Shown: positions 22,095 to 33,761 of the stretch, in pieces | Layout: every line of letters begins with the position of its first letter | How positions within the stretch are numbered: position 1 is the first letter of the stretch | Source: Luffa acutangula | Lineage: Eukaryota; Streptophyta; Magnoliopsida; Cucurbitales; Cucurbitaceae | Length of the DNA: 64,000 bases | Assembly: GCA_036850905.1 (NCBI GenBank) | Contig: CM072098.1 | Coordinates: 22,063,100 to 22,127,099 of the forward strand | Direction: 5' to 3' | Notes under the pieces: model-generated | Databases searched by the model: none | What the model was told of the DNA's origin: nothing | The model's input: only the letters and a program-made list of their open reading frames with translations | Program-made: the position numbers and the translations under genes

Positions 22095-22775
22095 AGTTCT
22101 TGTGGTGTCCATGCTTAAACTGTGGAAATGCACACAAACAAGATGCTAACATAGTTAGAGACCACTTGTATGTCTATGGCATTGATAAGAGTTATAAGAT
22201 ATGAATTTAGCATGGTGAACAATTACCTATTAGGGATAAGGATGAAAACAATCCTACTTGTGGTGATGAAGACTTTACGGAAAGTGATATAAGAAACACC
22301 ACTAAGTTGTTTGAAGCTACATAAGACTATTTTACAGATAAAGAATAAAATTTTGACCAACTATTGAGTGATGCACAAAAGCCTCTGTACGAAGGTTGTC
22401 AATTTTTTTTTTCTAAAATATCTGCATTACTAAAATTATATAACTTGAAAACCAAATACGGATGGAGTGATAAAAGTTTCATCAACTTGCTAACATTAGT
22501 TCATGACCTCCTACCAAATCCGAATGAGATTCCAACTTATGTGTATGAAGCAAAAAAAGTCCTGTGTACTCTAAGAATGGATTATCAGAAGATTCATGCA
22601 TGTGTCAACGATTGTGTCCTATTTAGGAAGGGACTATCTGATGCAAATTCATGCATAGTTTGTAAAACATCTAGATGAAAGCTTCGTAAGAACTCAGCTG
22701 AAGTAAAAAAAAGGTATTCCAGCAAAGGTTATGTGGTACTTTTCTCCAATCCCTTGATTCCAACACATGTTTCTA
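22095..22775 (+). pseudogene. CACTA (En/Spm) transposase remnant
   Basis: The first part encodes CPCLKCGNAHKQDANIVRDHLYVYGIDKSYKI, the transposase-associated domain, interrupted by a stop. An open 104-codon frame (22364-22678) then reads DAQKPLYEGC, LLKLYNLKTKYGWSDKSFINLL, DLLPNPNEIP, YEAKKVLCTLRMDYQKIHACVNDCVLFRK, matching the N-terminal part of TNP2-type transposases. A further broken piece (about 22700-22775) keeps IPAKVMWYFSPIP. No terminal CACTA repeats or DDE catalytic core are present, so this is a dead fragment. Family call rests on recalled motif order. Confidence 0.85.
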
Positions 22776-22979
22776 AGGAGCGGAAGCATATATGACCAAT
22801 TCGTATTTTAATTAAGTTTTCTAAAATACTAGTACATTGGCAAATCATACAGAACAATTTTATATATAAACTAGGCTAAGCATGCATTAGATCTAAATCT
22901 AATAATTGAAAGAACCAAATACTTACTTGTTGAAGACTTTCTTCAATGAATTCCTCCAAAAACAGTGTGATAAAATTAA
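22776..22979 (-). repeat. Truncated copia LTR end
   Basis: About 200 bp starting GAGCGGAAGCATATATGACC and containing a TACATTGGCAAA block; parallel to 23870-24060 in the solo LTR. Heavily diverged, truncated at both ends. Confidence 0.6.
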
Positions 22980-23821
22980 TGTTAGGTTATATGTCCTAAA
23001 GCCCAAAGTTTGTAATCCTTTTGTGATAAAGATGTTATTTAGTGAATTGTTTGTTTATATACTTTAATTCCAATATACAAACATCCATGGTATATAACCT
23101 AAATGGTCTATAATATAGAGATAAAGTTGGGTACCTTATCCTCGTGACACTATGGATGGGGCCTACTTTGCGAACCAGGCAAACAACGTGATCCTGGATC
23201 GTTCATGTAGAGACATGCAAGTAGGGGCATCTTGTGTAAAAGAAGTTTAGACAAGATCGGACCAATAAATGAGTCACTCTTACTTTATAACGTTGTTTAG
23301 TGTTAAGACTGATTATTTCATGCGATGACCTAGGTAACTTTATCTTAATCATGAGTTTACTATCAACTCCTGATTTTTTAGGATTATCCTTTGATCTCCA
23401 TGGGTGAGAGTGGCCACGCCACTCAATAAGCCTACCATTTTGGAGATAAGACTAAATGAATAGCTCAGGACATAATATTGCAAAATGGAATTGCAAAATG
23501 GAATAGTAGAAAGGTTGTTCTCTTAAGTGTTGGCTCCAAGGCTTGAACAAGGGGCCCCACCTTCTCATTGCCCAGAGAGGGATTATGTTTAGTGGTAGAA
23601 CCATAAACAAATTGTTCATTAGAGGACCAGTGGACTTAAGGAATAAAAAAGTGCTATAGGGGTAAAATGGACCTTTTGACCCAGCTATAGTCACAAACGA
23701 CCTGTGAAGGATTCACTTACTAATCATTGTTATATCGAGTGGATGAAAATATATCTACAGTGAGGGGAGTTCAACTACTAGTCTATAGTGGAGTGACTCG
23801 GTAGTTAACGAATGTTGGTTA

Positions 23822-25602
23822 TGAAGGATTGGAATTCCATAATTCCGTAAAACGGAAGCGTGATTGGGACCGATTCGTAATTAATTTTGTTTAATCTAAA
23901 ATACCAATACATTGGCAATAATATTAGAACTATTATAAATATATAGTAAGGCTATGCATACAAAAATATTAGATCTAAATATAATTTATAAAGTAACAAA
24001 TTACTTACTCTCGTTAACGACTCAGATTAAATTCACCAACTGCATGTGAATTAATCACGAACTAGTGTGAACACCACCACTATGGCTACACCGGTATGAC
24101 TCTGAGACTTCTAGAGGCAGGAGACTAGTGGGAGTCTAGAGGAAGCCTTGAGGGGAATTCTCTGAGAGAAGGAGAATGAATGAGATGCCTTTCACCCCAC
24201 CTCAGGGGTCTTATTTATAGGTAAAGGTCAAGACCTTTTTCCTAATAGGAAAAGGAAGACTTTTTTTTAATAGGAAAAGGTCTCTAATTTTAATAAATAA
24301 TTAATTAATTCCATAATTAATTAATTTCCCTAATTAAATATCATATATTTAATATTAGGGATTTTATTAAAATTAAAATTAATATGAATCCAATTCATAT
24401 TAAATTTATTTGAACTCTTTCAAATATTTTCTCTCAAGTGAAATTAATTCAAAAATTATATTATAAAGTTTGATAAGCTTTATATCATAATGCATCAATA
24501 TACATTATACGATTCCCCAAATAAATTGAACACTTTAAATTTACAATTTATACTTAATTGCCTCAAGTCTCTTTACGAGCTACCAGTGGGACCTAATGGA
24601 TCTACAGATCAGAAGCTCCAACGATACAAGACTAATTGGCCAAACTCATTGACCAAGTTTAGTCAACATTCGTTAACTGTGGGTCACTCCACTAAAGACC
24701 CACAACTGCACTCTTCTCACTGTAGAACATTTTTGTGTCCATGGATATCGACCAAGCAGTAAGTCAATCCTTCACGTGTGTTCGTAACACTAGCTGGGTA
24801 AAATTACCGTTTTACCACTGGGTTACCTCTGGTTCCTTAAGTACTACCGATTCCTCTATTGAACAAGTTGTTTAGGGTCCGACCACTAAACAGGAGTTCC
24901 TCTCGGGCTAGGAGAGGACAGAGCGCCTTTGTTCAAGCCCTGAAATCAGTTCTTCAGGGAACACACATTTACTTACCCCAATAGGGGAAGGAGTGAATTC
25001 CATCTTGTACTGTTATGTTCCCAGCCCCCATTCGGTCTTGCCCCTGAAATGGTAGGATTAATGAGTCGACGAACTGGCCATTCTCACCCATACAAATCTA
25101 AGGACAATCCCTCCTGAAAGGGGTTCATAACAGACTCAGGATTGAGATTGAGTTACCTAGGTCATCCTATTGAAATAGAAACCTAAACTAGTTAACGGCG
25201 TTACATCTAGTGGTTACTATTTCGCGGTCCGATCTTATGCAAACTCATTGCATAGGATACCCCCACCCGCATGTCTCCTACATGGATGCTTTGGATCATT
25301 GCATCTGTATCGAATACAAGGTGGACCGTATCACATAGTGCCACCAGGATAAGGTACCCAACCTTATCTTATACTATAGACCTTTTAGGTTGTTACTTGG
25401 ACACTGATCCCCGTATGTCCCCACATACTAGTCCAAGTTTCATTTAAACAACCTTGGATCTTAGTTTATTGGATTTATGGTTTATTAATGCAAACTCGAT
25501 TATTCAATAACCAAATTACTGAATTACTCAAATTACACTTTATTGAGATCGATTAATTTGTTTCATTTACTATCTACGAGTTTTAGGGCATAAAACCCAA
25601 CA
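23822..25602 (-). mobile_element. Solo copia LTR
   Basis: TGAAGGATT...CCCAACA, 1,781 bp, with target duplication GGTTA at 23817-23821 and 25603-25607. Inserted into the opposite-strand LTR of the same broad family. No polypurine or primer site next to it, so internal sequence was lost. Confidence 0.92.
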
Positions 25603-26108
25603 GGTTAACTAGGTTAAAAGAGTTTAACCGGTTAAACCTCGAACTGTTAGAGCTCATGATCTGTAGATCCATTAGGTCCCCTTGCTAGCTTAAGGAATAA
25701 AATTCGGAACAATATGATGAAAAGAATTCGAATAAGTTTAAATTTCGTTTAGGGAAAACTTCGGTCATATTGGATATTACTGACACGTCGGGTTCTTGGT
25801 TAGACCTAATTTTGAGAATTTAATATATTTAAATATGATTTAAATATCGAGCACGTGAATAGGGATTAATGGTATAAAACTTACATTTCAGACATGATCA
25901 GGATTGGTAGCAAAATATTAATTTAATATTAGATATTAAATTAATTATTTAATTAATAATTACTTTAAATTAATTATGAATTAATTTTAAATTGAAAATT
26001 CAAATTTTAGAATTAAATTTTCAGATGATTAATTATTGAAATTAAATAACTAATATTCAATTTCAATTGAATTATAAAAATCCAAAAGAAATTGAATTTT
26101 AGGAGGTG

Positions 26109-26185
26109 GAGTGCATGGTGACTAAATCCATGCACTCTTCCTCATTAAGCCAACAAATCCCACTCAATTAAGAGGGGATTTGTTG
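26109..26185. promoter_or_regulatory. Two inverted repeats upstream of a copia TATA box
   Basis: GAGTGCATGG/CCATGCACTC (26109-26118 and 26128-26137) and CAACAAATCC/GGATTTGTTG (26151-26160 and 26176-26185). They lie about 40-110 bp before the TTTAAATAG at 26222 on the plus strand. Different sequence from the gypsy palindromes but a similar location. Confidence 0.6.
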
Positions 26186-26590
26186 TCAATCCTTGGTGAT
26201 TCTTCTTAGCTGAGTTTCCTCTTTAAATAGAGGTTAGATTGTTGAAGAAAAGAAGAGGAAAATCCATCTGTTATGCTACCAAATTTCCATCTCAAGCTCA
26301 TTAACTCAAAACTCTCTTAAGCTTGTGTTTCAAGCTCTATCCCATTCAAATTCCATCACTAGAGGATTCCACAATCCGTTCCAAAGGTCTGAGAATAGCA
26401 AAGAAGATCAAGTGGTGGCCCGTGACAAGTTGGTGAGGAAAAACAACCAACCAATTGGTTCAATTTTGAGCTACAAAAGGTTGGTACCTACTGTCGCTGT
26501 TTTTCCCCTCTTGGACAACATGCTTGGAATGATCATATTTATGTAATTATGTGCTGATAATTTGCAAAAAGCAAGTTTTTTCTAACCTAA

Positions 26591-27342
26591 AATTTAATCA
26601 AATAAGACTAGAAAAGAGTACTGATGCACTACATACGCCTGTAAAAGCTTAAGAATTGCGGCAAACGAATCTTCAGGGTATATTTCCTTGATGCGGCGAG
26701 AAAACTCATATATTTTATCATCTAATGCATATTTACTGTAGTTTCTTCCCTTGCCCAAATTATCGTATTGCGCAAGCATTGGACCCAGCACCTGAAAAGG
26801 TACATTGACACTCTATTCGACACTGGAACCGACATAAGGCAGAGTTGCAAGCTGGCAATGACTGATTGGAACACGCAAGCTCATTTCTTGGTGAAGTCAG
26901 CATCCTCAAGCCTATTTATTCTTCGCCCATTTGATCCTGAAAAAGGAGGAAAGGCGGAGAGAGAAGAGACGAGACTAGTGAAGAAAGAAAAATCCTTGTT
27001 TAGCACAACTAATTCATTGTTGTAAATGTATTGAACTATGTATTCATTTTGTAGCATGAGCTAATTTTCTTCATCAAGGCTTAACCCAGGCGCCCATGCT
27101 GCGATAAACTTTTCTGTATGCGTTATATTTTGAATGAATGAAGTTGATGCTTTCTACTTAGATGCTTTAATATTTTCATTACTAATTCCCGCCTGGCCAG
27201 CTGGTTGCGGTAGAACCATGATAAATCCAAGAAGGGTAACACATGTGGAAATATCTAAGTAGAGCAAGATAATGCATTGCATGTAGTCTTGGTTGCGTTA
27301 GTGTTAGCACTATCGAAAGAGATAATTCATGAATGTGTTTAG
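26591..27342. other. Sequence not assigned to any transposon
   Basis: The longest stretch here without recognisable LTR or element homology. Two overlapping opposite-strand open frames exist at 26594-27025. The plus-strand one has no features I recognise. The minus-strand one contains the possible exon described separately. The rest shows no ORF. Confidence 0.4.
26637..26791 (-). other. Possible host exon fragment
   Basis: A 155-bp open segment coding for 51-52 residues (VLGPMLAQYDNLGKG... to ...FAAILKLLQA). It is bounded upstream by a pyrimidine tract ending CCTTTTCAG and downstream by GTATGT, as expected for plant acceptor and donor sites. Composition looks protein-like and globular (YEFSRRIKEIYPEDSFAAIL). 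I do not recognise the family. No neighbouring exons were found within the window. It may be a gene piece captured or stranded by transposition, or a chance frame. Confidence 0.35.
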
Positions 27343-30300
27343 TGTTGGGTTTTATGCCCTAAAACTCATAGATAGTAAATGAAACAAATTAATTAACCTT
27401 AATAAAACGTTTTTTGAGTGATTGGGTAATTTGCTATTGAATAATCGAGTTTACATTAATTAACTCTAAAATCCAATAAACTAAGATCCAAGGTTGTTTA
27501 AATGAAACTTGGACTAGTATGTAGGGACATACGGGGATCAGTGTTCAAGTAACAACCTAAATGGTTTATAGTATAGGGATAAGACTGGATACCTTATCTT
27601 GGTGGCACTATGAGATACGGTTCGCTTTGTATTTGATACAGATGCGTTGATCCAAAGCATCCATGTAGGAGACATGCAAATAGAGGTATCCTATGCAATG
27701 AGTTTGCATAAGATCGGACCGCAAAATAGTAACCACTAGATGTAACGTCGTTGACTAATTTAGGTTTTTATTTCAATAGGATGACCTAAGTAATTCAATC
27801 TGAATCCTAAGCCTGTATGAACCATTTTTTAGGAGGGATTGTCCTTAGATCTGTATGGGTGAGAGTGACCAGTTCACAGACTCAATAAGCCTACCATTTC
27901 AGGGGCAAAACCGAGTGGGGGCTAGGAACATAACAGTACAAGAATGAATTCACTCCTTCCTCTATTGGGGTAAGTAGATGTGTGTTCCCTTAAGGGCTGA
28001 TTTCGAGTCTTGAACAAAGGCGTGTCGTCCTCTCCTGGTCTGAGAGGAACTGCTGTTTAGTCGTTGGACCTTAATCAACTTGTTCATTAGAGGGATCGGT
28101 GGTACTTAAGGATCCAGAGGTAACCTAGGGGTAAAACGGTAATTTGATCCAGATGGTGTTACGAACACTCATGAAAGATTGACTTACCATTATGGTCGAT
28201 ATCCGTTGTCATAGAAATATTCTACAGTGAGAAGAGTGCAGCTGTGAGTCTTTAGTGGAGTGCCCCATAGTTAACGAATATTGATTAACTTCGTTAATGA
28301 GTTTAGCCAATTAATCTCATATCGTTGGAGCTTCTGATCTATAAGTCCATTAAGTTACACTGGTAGCTCGTAAAGGGTATTGAGGTAAATAAAGTAATTT
28401 GAAATGTTCAATATTATATTGCATAGGGAAACAATATAATGTATGGTGATATATTATAATATAAAGTTTATATTTTAATTAAACTTTATAATATAAATTT
28501 ATTTTGAATATAGATTCAAAATTAATTTATGGGAGAACTAAATATTTGAAGGAGTTCAAATATTAAATTTAATATGAATTAGATTCATATCGAAACTATA
28601 GGTTAAAATTAATGCGCATGTGATGCACAATTAAAACTATAATTTATATGAGAGAAAGATAATTGAATGTGATTCAATTATAAAGTTAAATTAAATATGT
28701 GATATTTAATTTAATAATTGATTAATTGGTGAAATAATTAATTATTTAATTTAAGGGTAAAATACACTTTTAGTTCCCGAAGTTTGAGTTTAGTGTCTAT
28801 TTGGTCCCTGAACTTTCAAAAGATACATTTTAGTCCCTCACGTTTGAGAAATGGTTTTGAATGGTCCTTGGACCGTTAGTTGACTAACGAAAAATGACAT
28901 GGGTGTTAAGTGAGTGATAGTGTATGGTTGAGTTGACAATTTTATTAATTTATTATTATTATTTTTTTTAATTGAGGCGACTTCTTCTTTTTCTGTCCTC
29001 TTTTCCTCCCTTCCAGTAAAACAATGTCCATTGCCGCCCTCAGTTTTTCAGAGTCGCCTCCCAGATCCATTGCAATGTTTAGACAAAGAAAATTCACAAT
29101 TTGTTTATAACATTTAGTATTACTCAGAACATCGAAAACCCACCAAACAAGCTACAAAATAAACAACCCCATATTTCAAATTTGTCTCCAATCCACCATA
29201 AGAAGCCACGAAATAAAACCCCATTTCTTCAATTTGGTTCTTTCTTCTAATTTTTGGTATGACTCAGAAAAATGAAACCTCCACCAAAATGAGCTTGGAA
29301 ATAGGTAGCCTCATTTGAAGTTGAGCAAGAAGAAGATAGAAGGAAATGAGATTTAGATGAGATTTTAAAGAAGAGGGAATCGAGATTGTGGGCCTCTGAT
29401 GCAAAAGAGCAGTGTAAAGCTCAACATTAGAAATAAAGAAGAAAAAGAGAGGAAGGAGAAAGAGAAGAAGCCAACCGATTTCCTTCACTACTGCCTCCGA
29501 TATCACCGAAAATATCGTCTTCCTCATTCCACCCAAACATTGACGTTTGTATTGAAAAGCCCAAGAGATTGGTCCACCACTAAAATGACTAGACTTCGTG
29601 CGACTTTCAATAGACAAAGGTATATCCTGTTTTCTTCAGAATCCATTTGCGGTAATTCGATTCGTCTCTTCTTGAATTTTTTAGTTTAAAATCTATTCAT
29701 TTGAACCTTCCCTTCCCGCTGCCTTTGTAACCTTGAGCATCACATAAAAAATGAAGAAACAAAGACGTCTTGCTCTTTCGTCAAAATGTATGTTTTTCTT
29801 CTTTTATTTCCTTTTAAGTTTACTTCATAGTTATTGTTACAAACGAGATATGGGTAGTTGAATTCAAGTGTTACCCAATTTAGTAACAAACTATCTTTTT
29901 TCTCTCCTAAATATTGGAAAACAGAGGTAAGCCACTGGTGGTGGCAGTAAGCTTCATTCGCATTGGAGAGGAAGCATTGGAGAGGAAGATAAAAGAGAGG
30001 AAGGAGAAAGAGGAAAGGAAACAAAAGAAGCCACCTCATCTGAATAATAATAATAAATTAATAAAATTGCCAACTCAACTATACACCATCACTAACTTTA
30101 CAACCATGTTATTTTTCGTTAGTCAACTAACGGTCCAAGGACCATTTAAAACCATTTCTCAAACGTGAGGGACTAAAATGTATCTTTTGAAAGTTCAGGG
30201 ACCAAATATACACTAAATCAAAACTTCAGGGACTAAAAGTGTATTTTTCCCTTAACTTAATTTAATTTAATTTAATTCGATTTAATTAAATAAATTGAAT

Positions 30301-30680
30301 TAAACTATAGGTTATGAGGGAGATGCACGTTTAAATGTGATTTAATTGATTATTATTTTAATTAATTAAATAATTTTTATTTATATTAATTAAATAAATT
30401 TTATTTAATTTAATTTTAAAATATATTAAATACACGTGGTTGGTTCCTCGTTTTGGTCTTTCCTCTCCCCTAACTGTGTGCTACACGTCTGGAAAGTTAG
30501 ATTTTCCTCCATTCAGGTGTGTGAGGCCAGATAACTCTCTCTCTCATTCTGTGCAATTTGACAAAGAGGTCTCCCTAAGAAAAAAAGTTTTTTTTTTCCA
30601 AGATTAGATCCTTCCCTTGCTAGAGAGAATCCCACCATTCTCATCTCCTCCAATCCCTTGGAGAATACCAGTGAAGGCTT
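27343..30680 (+). repeat. Plus-strand copia LTR with nested Mutator-like element, 3' truncated
   Basis: TGTTGGGTTTTATGCCC at 27343; follows the family LTR order to about 28754, then a Mutator-like insertion, then resumes at 30252. It is cut at 30680 by the opposite-strand LTR of C3. No polypurine tract precedes it, so it is a 5' or solo LTR. Confidence 0.8.
28755..30251. mobile_element. Non-autonomous Mutator-like element with terminal inverted repeats of about 200 bp
   Basis: Left terminus GGGTAAAATACACTTTTAG and its inverted counterpart at 30251 match over about 205 bp (28755-28960 and 30045-30251). Flanks TTAATTTAA (28746-28754) and TTAACTTAA (30252-30260) are a 9-bp target duplication with one mismatch, the Mutator hallmark. 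The interior (about 1.1 kb) has no transposase. It holds open frames with Lys/Glu-rich composition that I do not recognise. Any captured host sequence would lie at 28970-30040. Confidence 0.85.
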
Positions 30681-33600
30681 TGAAGGAATTGAATCCTCTA
30701 GCGGAAGCGAATTAAATCGAGCGTGATTTAATTTCAATTATTCGAATACCGATACGTTGGGAAAATAAATTTCAGAACAATTCTCAAATTAAATCTAGAT
30801 TAAGCATGCAATTACTAATTCTAAACAATTTAGAGAATTGGAGACCTACTTGTTCAAGAACGTATTTCTTCTCTGCACAATGCTCCAAAAAAAATTGAAC
30901 AATTCGTCCATCGAAAACATCCATCAAAGAGCACCCACTATGCTCTAGATTCTTGAGGTTTTGATTGTGGGATCCAAATTTTGCCTTCAAAGGGAGTCGA
31001 TTTTCAGCAAAAAAGTTGCTATAAAATCTTTGAGAGCTTGAGAGAGTTTTTGAGAGAGAGAGATTTTTTTTTTTGTGTGAAAGGGTCAGATTGAAAATGA
31101 GAGCCATCAACCCCTCACTGATACGTGGGAATAAGGGAAGTTAACTTCCCTACGCGATCTCCACTGTTGATCATAATCAACGTGATCTAGGTTAGGGGTG
31201 AGCAACGGTCGGTCGGAGTCGGTTTTTGGCCAAAACCGAAGTCGAAAACTGACCATTCGGTTTTGATCGGTCGGTGGTCGTCGGTTTTTGATGGGTTCGA
31301 GACGTCGACCGACCGACTACACCAACGGTCGGTCGAATTTGGTCGGTTTTGCGACTCCGGCGAACTCAAGAACGAAAAAGTTATGGTTTGGTGACTCCGG
31401 TGAACAAGAGAACGAAAAAATAGTAAAATAAAATGGAGAAGAAAGGAGATAGAAACTTCCGGCGAACTACGAAGCAAATCCAGCAAGAAAAGAATGATCG
31501 AAGAGAAAGAGAAGAGCATAGGAGAAAGAGAGAAAGGAGAAGAAGAACGGAGAAAAAAAAAAAAGATCTTCGTGGTCCTAGCTGTGGGTTCCGACGAAGA
31601 AAATCCGGCGAAGACGTTCCGTTCCGGCAAATAAATCCGGCCAGGAGCTTGATGGGAGAATGAGTGAGAAGAGAGAAGGAGAATAGAGATGAAAGAGAGA
31701 TGAAATAATCGGTGGAAGAGGGAAAGAAAGATTAAAAAACAATAAAATTAAAAAAAAAGTAATTTTTTTAAATTTTAAAATAGGTAATGATTACCTACAA
31801 AGTCTTGTCATGTCACCTTCCTCTCTCCATCCATCACGCATCACGTCAGATCAATCCATTTTACTTTTTTTTTTTTTTAATGTAAGAGCAGATTCGGTTG
31901 GGGTGGTCGATTTTCGCAATTTTAGGCGAGCCGACCGACCGACAGGTCGGTTTTGCATAATGCAAAACCGACCCCCCGACCGATGCTATCATAAAACCGA
32001 CCAACCGACGTCGGTTTGGTCGGTTTCGGTCGGTCGGCTCGGTTTTTCGGCTTATTATGCTCACCCCTAATCCAAGTCATTAAATTAAATAACTAATTAT
32101 CTAATTATTTATAATTAATTTAATTAAACCAATTTTAATTAAAACAATTATAATATAAAGTTTTAACTTAATTAAATCATATTCAATTGAATTGAATAGG
32201 CCATCCAATTAATTCTTAATTAATTGTTCCCACATTAATTAAATATCAAATATCTAATTAATTTCACATTTGAATCATATTCAAATGAATCTCTCTCATT
32301 TTAACCTATAGTTTTAATGTGCATCAAATGTACATTAATATTAACTATAGAATTAATTTAATTAAATCACATTAAATTAAATTAAAAATTAATTAATTCA
32401 TTAATTAAATATCATATATTTAATTAATTTACTATTTGAATCATTATTCAAATAATTCTCTCATATACTATAGTTCTAATATGAATCTCTATTCATATTA
32501 TTTTAACCTATAGTTTAATATGAATCTAATTCATATTTAATATTTGAATTTCTTCAAATATTTAATTCTCTCATTAATTAATATTGAATCATATCGAAAA
32601 ATAATTTATAATATAAATTTTAATTCATTAATTAAACTTACATTATAATGTATCTTTATACATTATTTTAATTGTATGAAATACAATAAAATTCCCTTAA
32701 CGAATTTGAGCACACTTCAAATTCTATTCAAGACTATTTAACCTCAGAACCCTTTACGAGCTAACAGGTGGACCTAATGGACCTACAGATCAAAAGCTCC
32801 AACAATACGAGACTAATTGGCTAAACTCATTAACCAAGTTAGTCAACATTCGTTAACTGTGAGTCACTCCACTAAAGGCCCACAACTGCACTATTCTTAC
32901 TGTAGAATATTTATGTGTCCACGGATATCGACCAATAACAGTAAGTCAATCCTTCACGAGTGTTCGTAACGCCAACTGGGTTAAATTACCGTTTTACCCC
33001 TTGGTTACCTCTGGATCCTTAAGTACCACTAATTCCTCTAATGAACAATTTGTTTATGATCCAATCAATAAACAACAGTTCCTCTCAGGCCAGGAGAGGA
33101 TGGGCGCCCTTGTTCAAGACCCAGAATCAGCCCTTAAGGGAACACACATCTGCTTACCCCAATAGGGGAAGGAGTGAATTCCATCTTGTACTGTTATGTT
33201 CCCAGCCCCCATGGTTTTGCCCCTGAAATGGTAGGATTATTGAGTCGGCGAACTGGCCACTCTACCCATACAGATCTAAGGACAATCCCTCCTGAAAAGG
33301 AGTTCATAATAGACTCAGGATTGAGATTGAGTTACCTAGGTCATCCTATTGAAATAGAAACCTAAACTAGTCAACGGTGTTACATCTAGTGGTTACTATT
33401 TCGCGGTCCAGTCTTATGCAAACTCATTGCACAAGATACCCCCACTCGCATGTCTCCTACATGGATGCTTTGGATCATTGCATCTGTATCGAATACAAAG
33501 TGGGTCGTATCACATAGTGTTACCAGGATAAGGTACCCATCCTTATCCCTGTACTATAGACCATTTAGGTTGTTACTTGAACATTGATCCACGTATGTCC

Positions 33601-33761
33601 CCACATACTAGTCCAAGTTTCATCTAAACAACCTTGGATCTTAGTTTATTGGATTTGGGTCAAATTGTGCAATTTCAGTAACAATAACTCTTTATTGTTG
33701 ACACAAGTGAACAATTTGTCACCATTCACTATCTACGAGTTTTAGGGCATAAAACCCAACA
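30681..33761 (-). repeat. 3' LTR of C3, carrying a hAT-like insert
   Basis: TGAAGGAATT...CCCAACA; about 2,196 bp after subtracting the 877-bp insert and its duplication. Followed by AACTCCCACTTGAACT, the polypurine tract in the antisense view. Confidence 0.88.
31193..32069. mobile_element. hAT-like non-autonomous element
   Basis: 877 bp with 12-bp inverted ends TAGGGGTGAGCA/TGCTCACCCCTA. The 8-bp flanks ATCTAGGT (31185-31192) and ATCCAAGT (32070-32077) match at 6 of 8 bases. Subterminal regions are crowded with GGTCGGT motifs in both orientations (31205-31350, 31915-32045), typical of hAT subterminal transposase sites. The interior has a GA-rich 76-codon frame; no transposase is visible. Confidence 0.8.

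Larger units (their letters stand above)
22980..26590 (+). repeat. Degenerate plus-strand copia LTR, split by a solo LTR
   Basis: Begins TGTTAGGTTATATGTCC, a decayed form of TGTTGGGTTTTATGCC, runs to 23816 and resumes at 25603 after the inserted LTR. A TATA-like TTTAAATAG is at 26222-26230, preceded by two inverted repeats. The right limit is not clear; it fades out near 26590. Ancient by divergence. Confidence 0.7.

Noticed and set aside
26768..27025. 85-codon plus-strand ORF
   Set aside because: It overlaps the exon-like segment on the other strand, shows no known motif and has a Lys/Glu-rich tail.
29264..30168. ORFs inside the Mutator-like element as host genes
   Set aside because: Low-complexity Lys/Glu- or Leu/Phe-rich frames with no recognisable domain; kept only as possible captured sequence.
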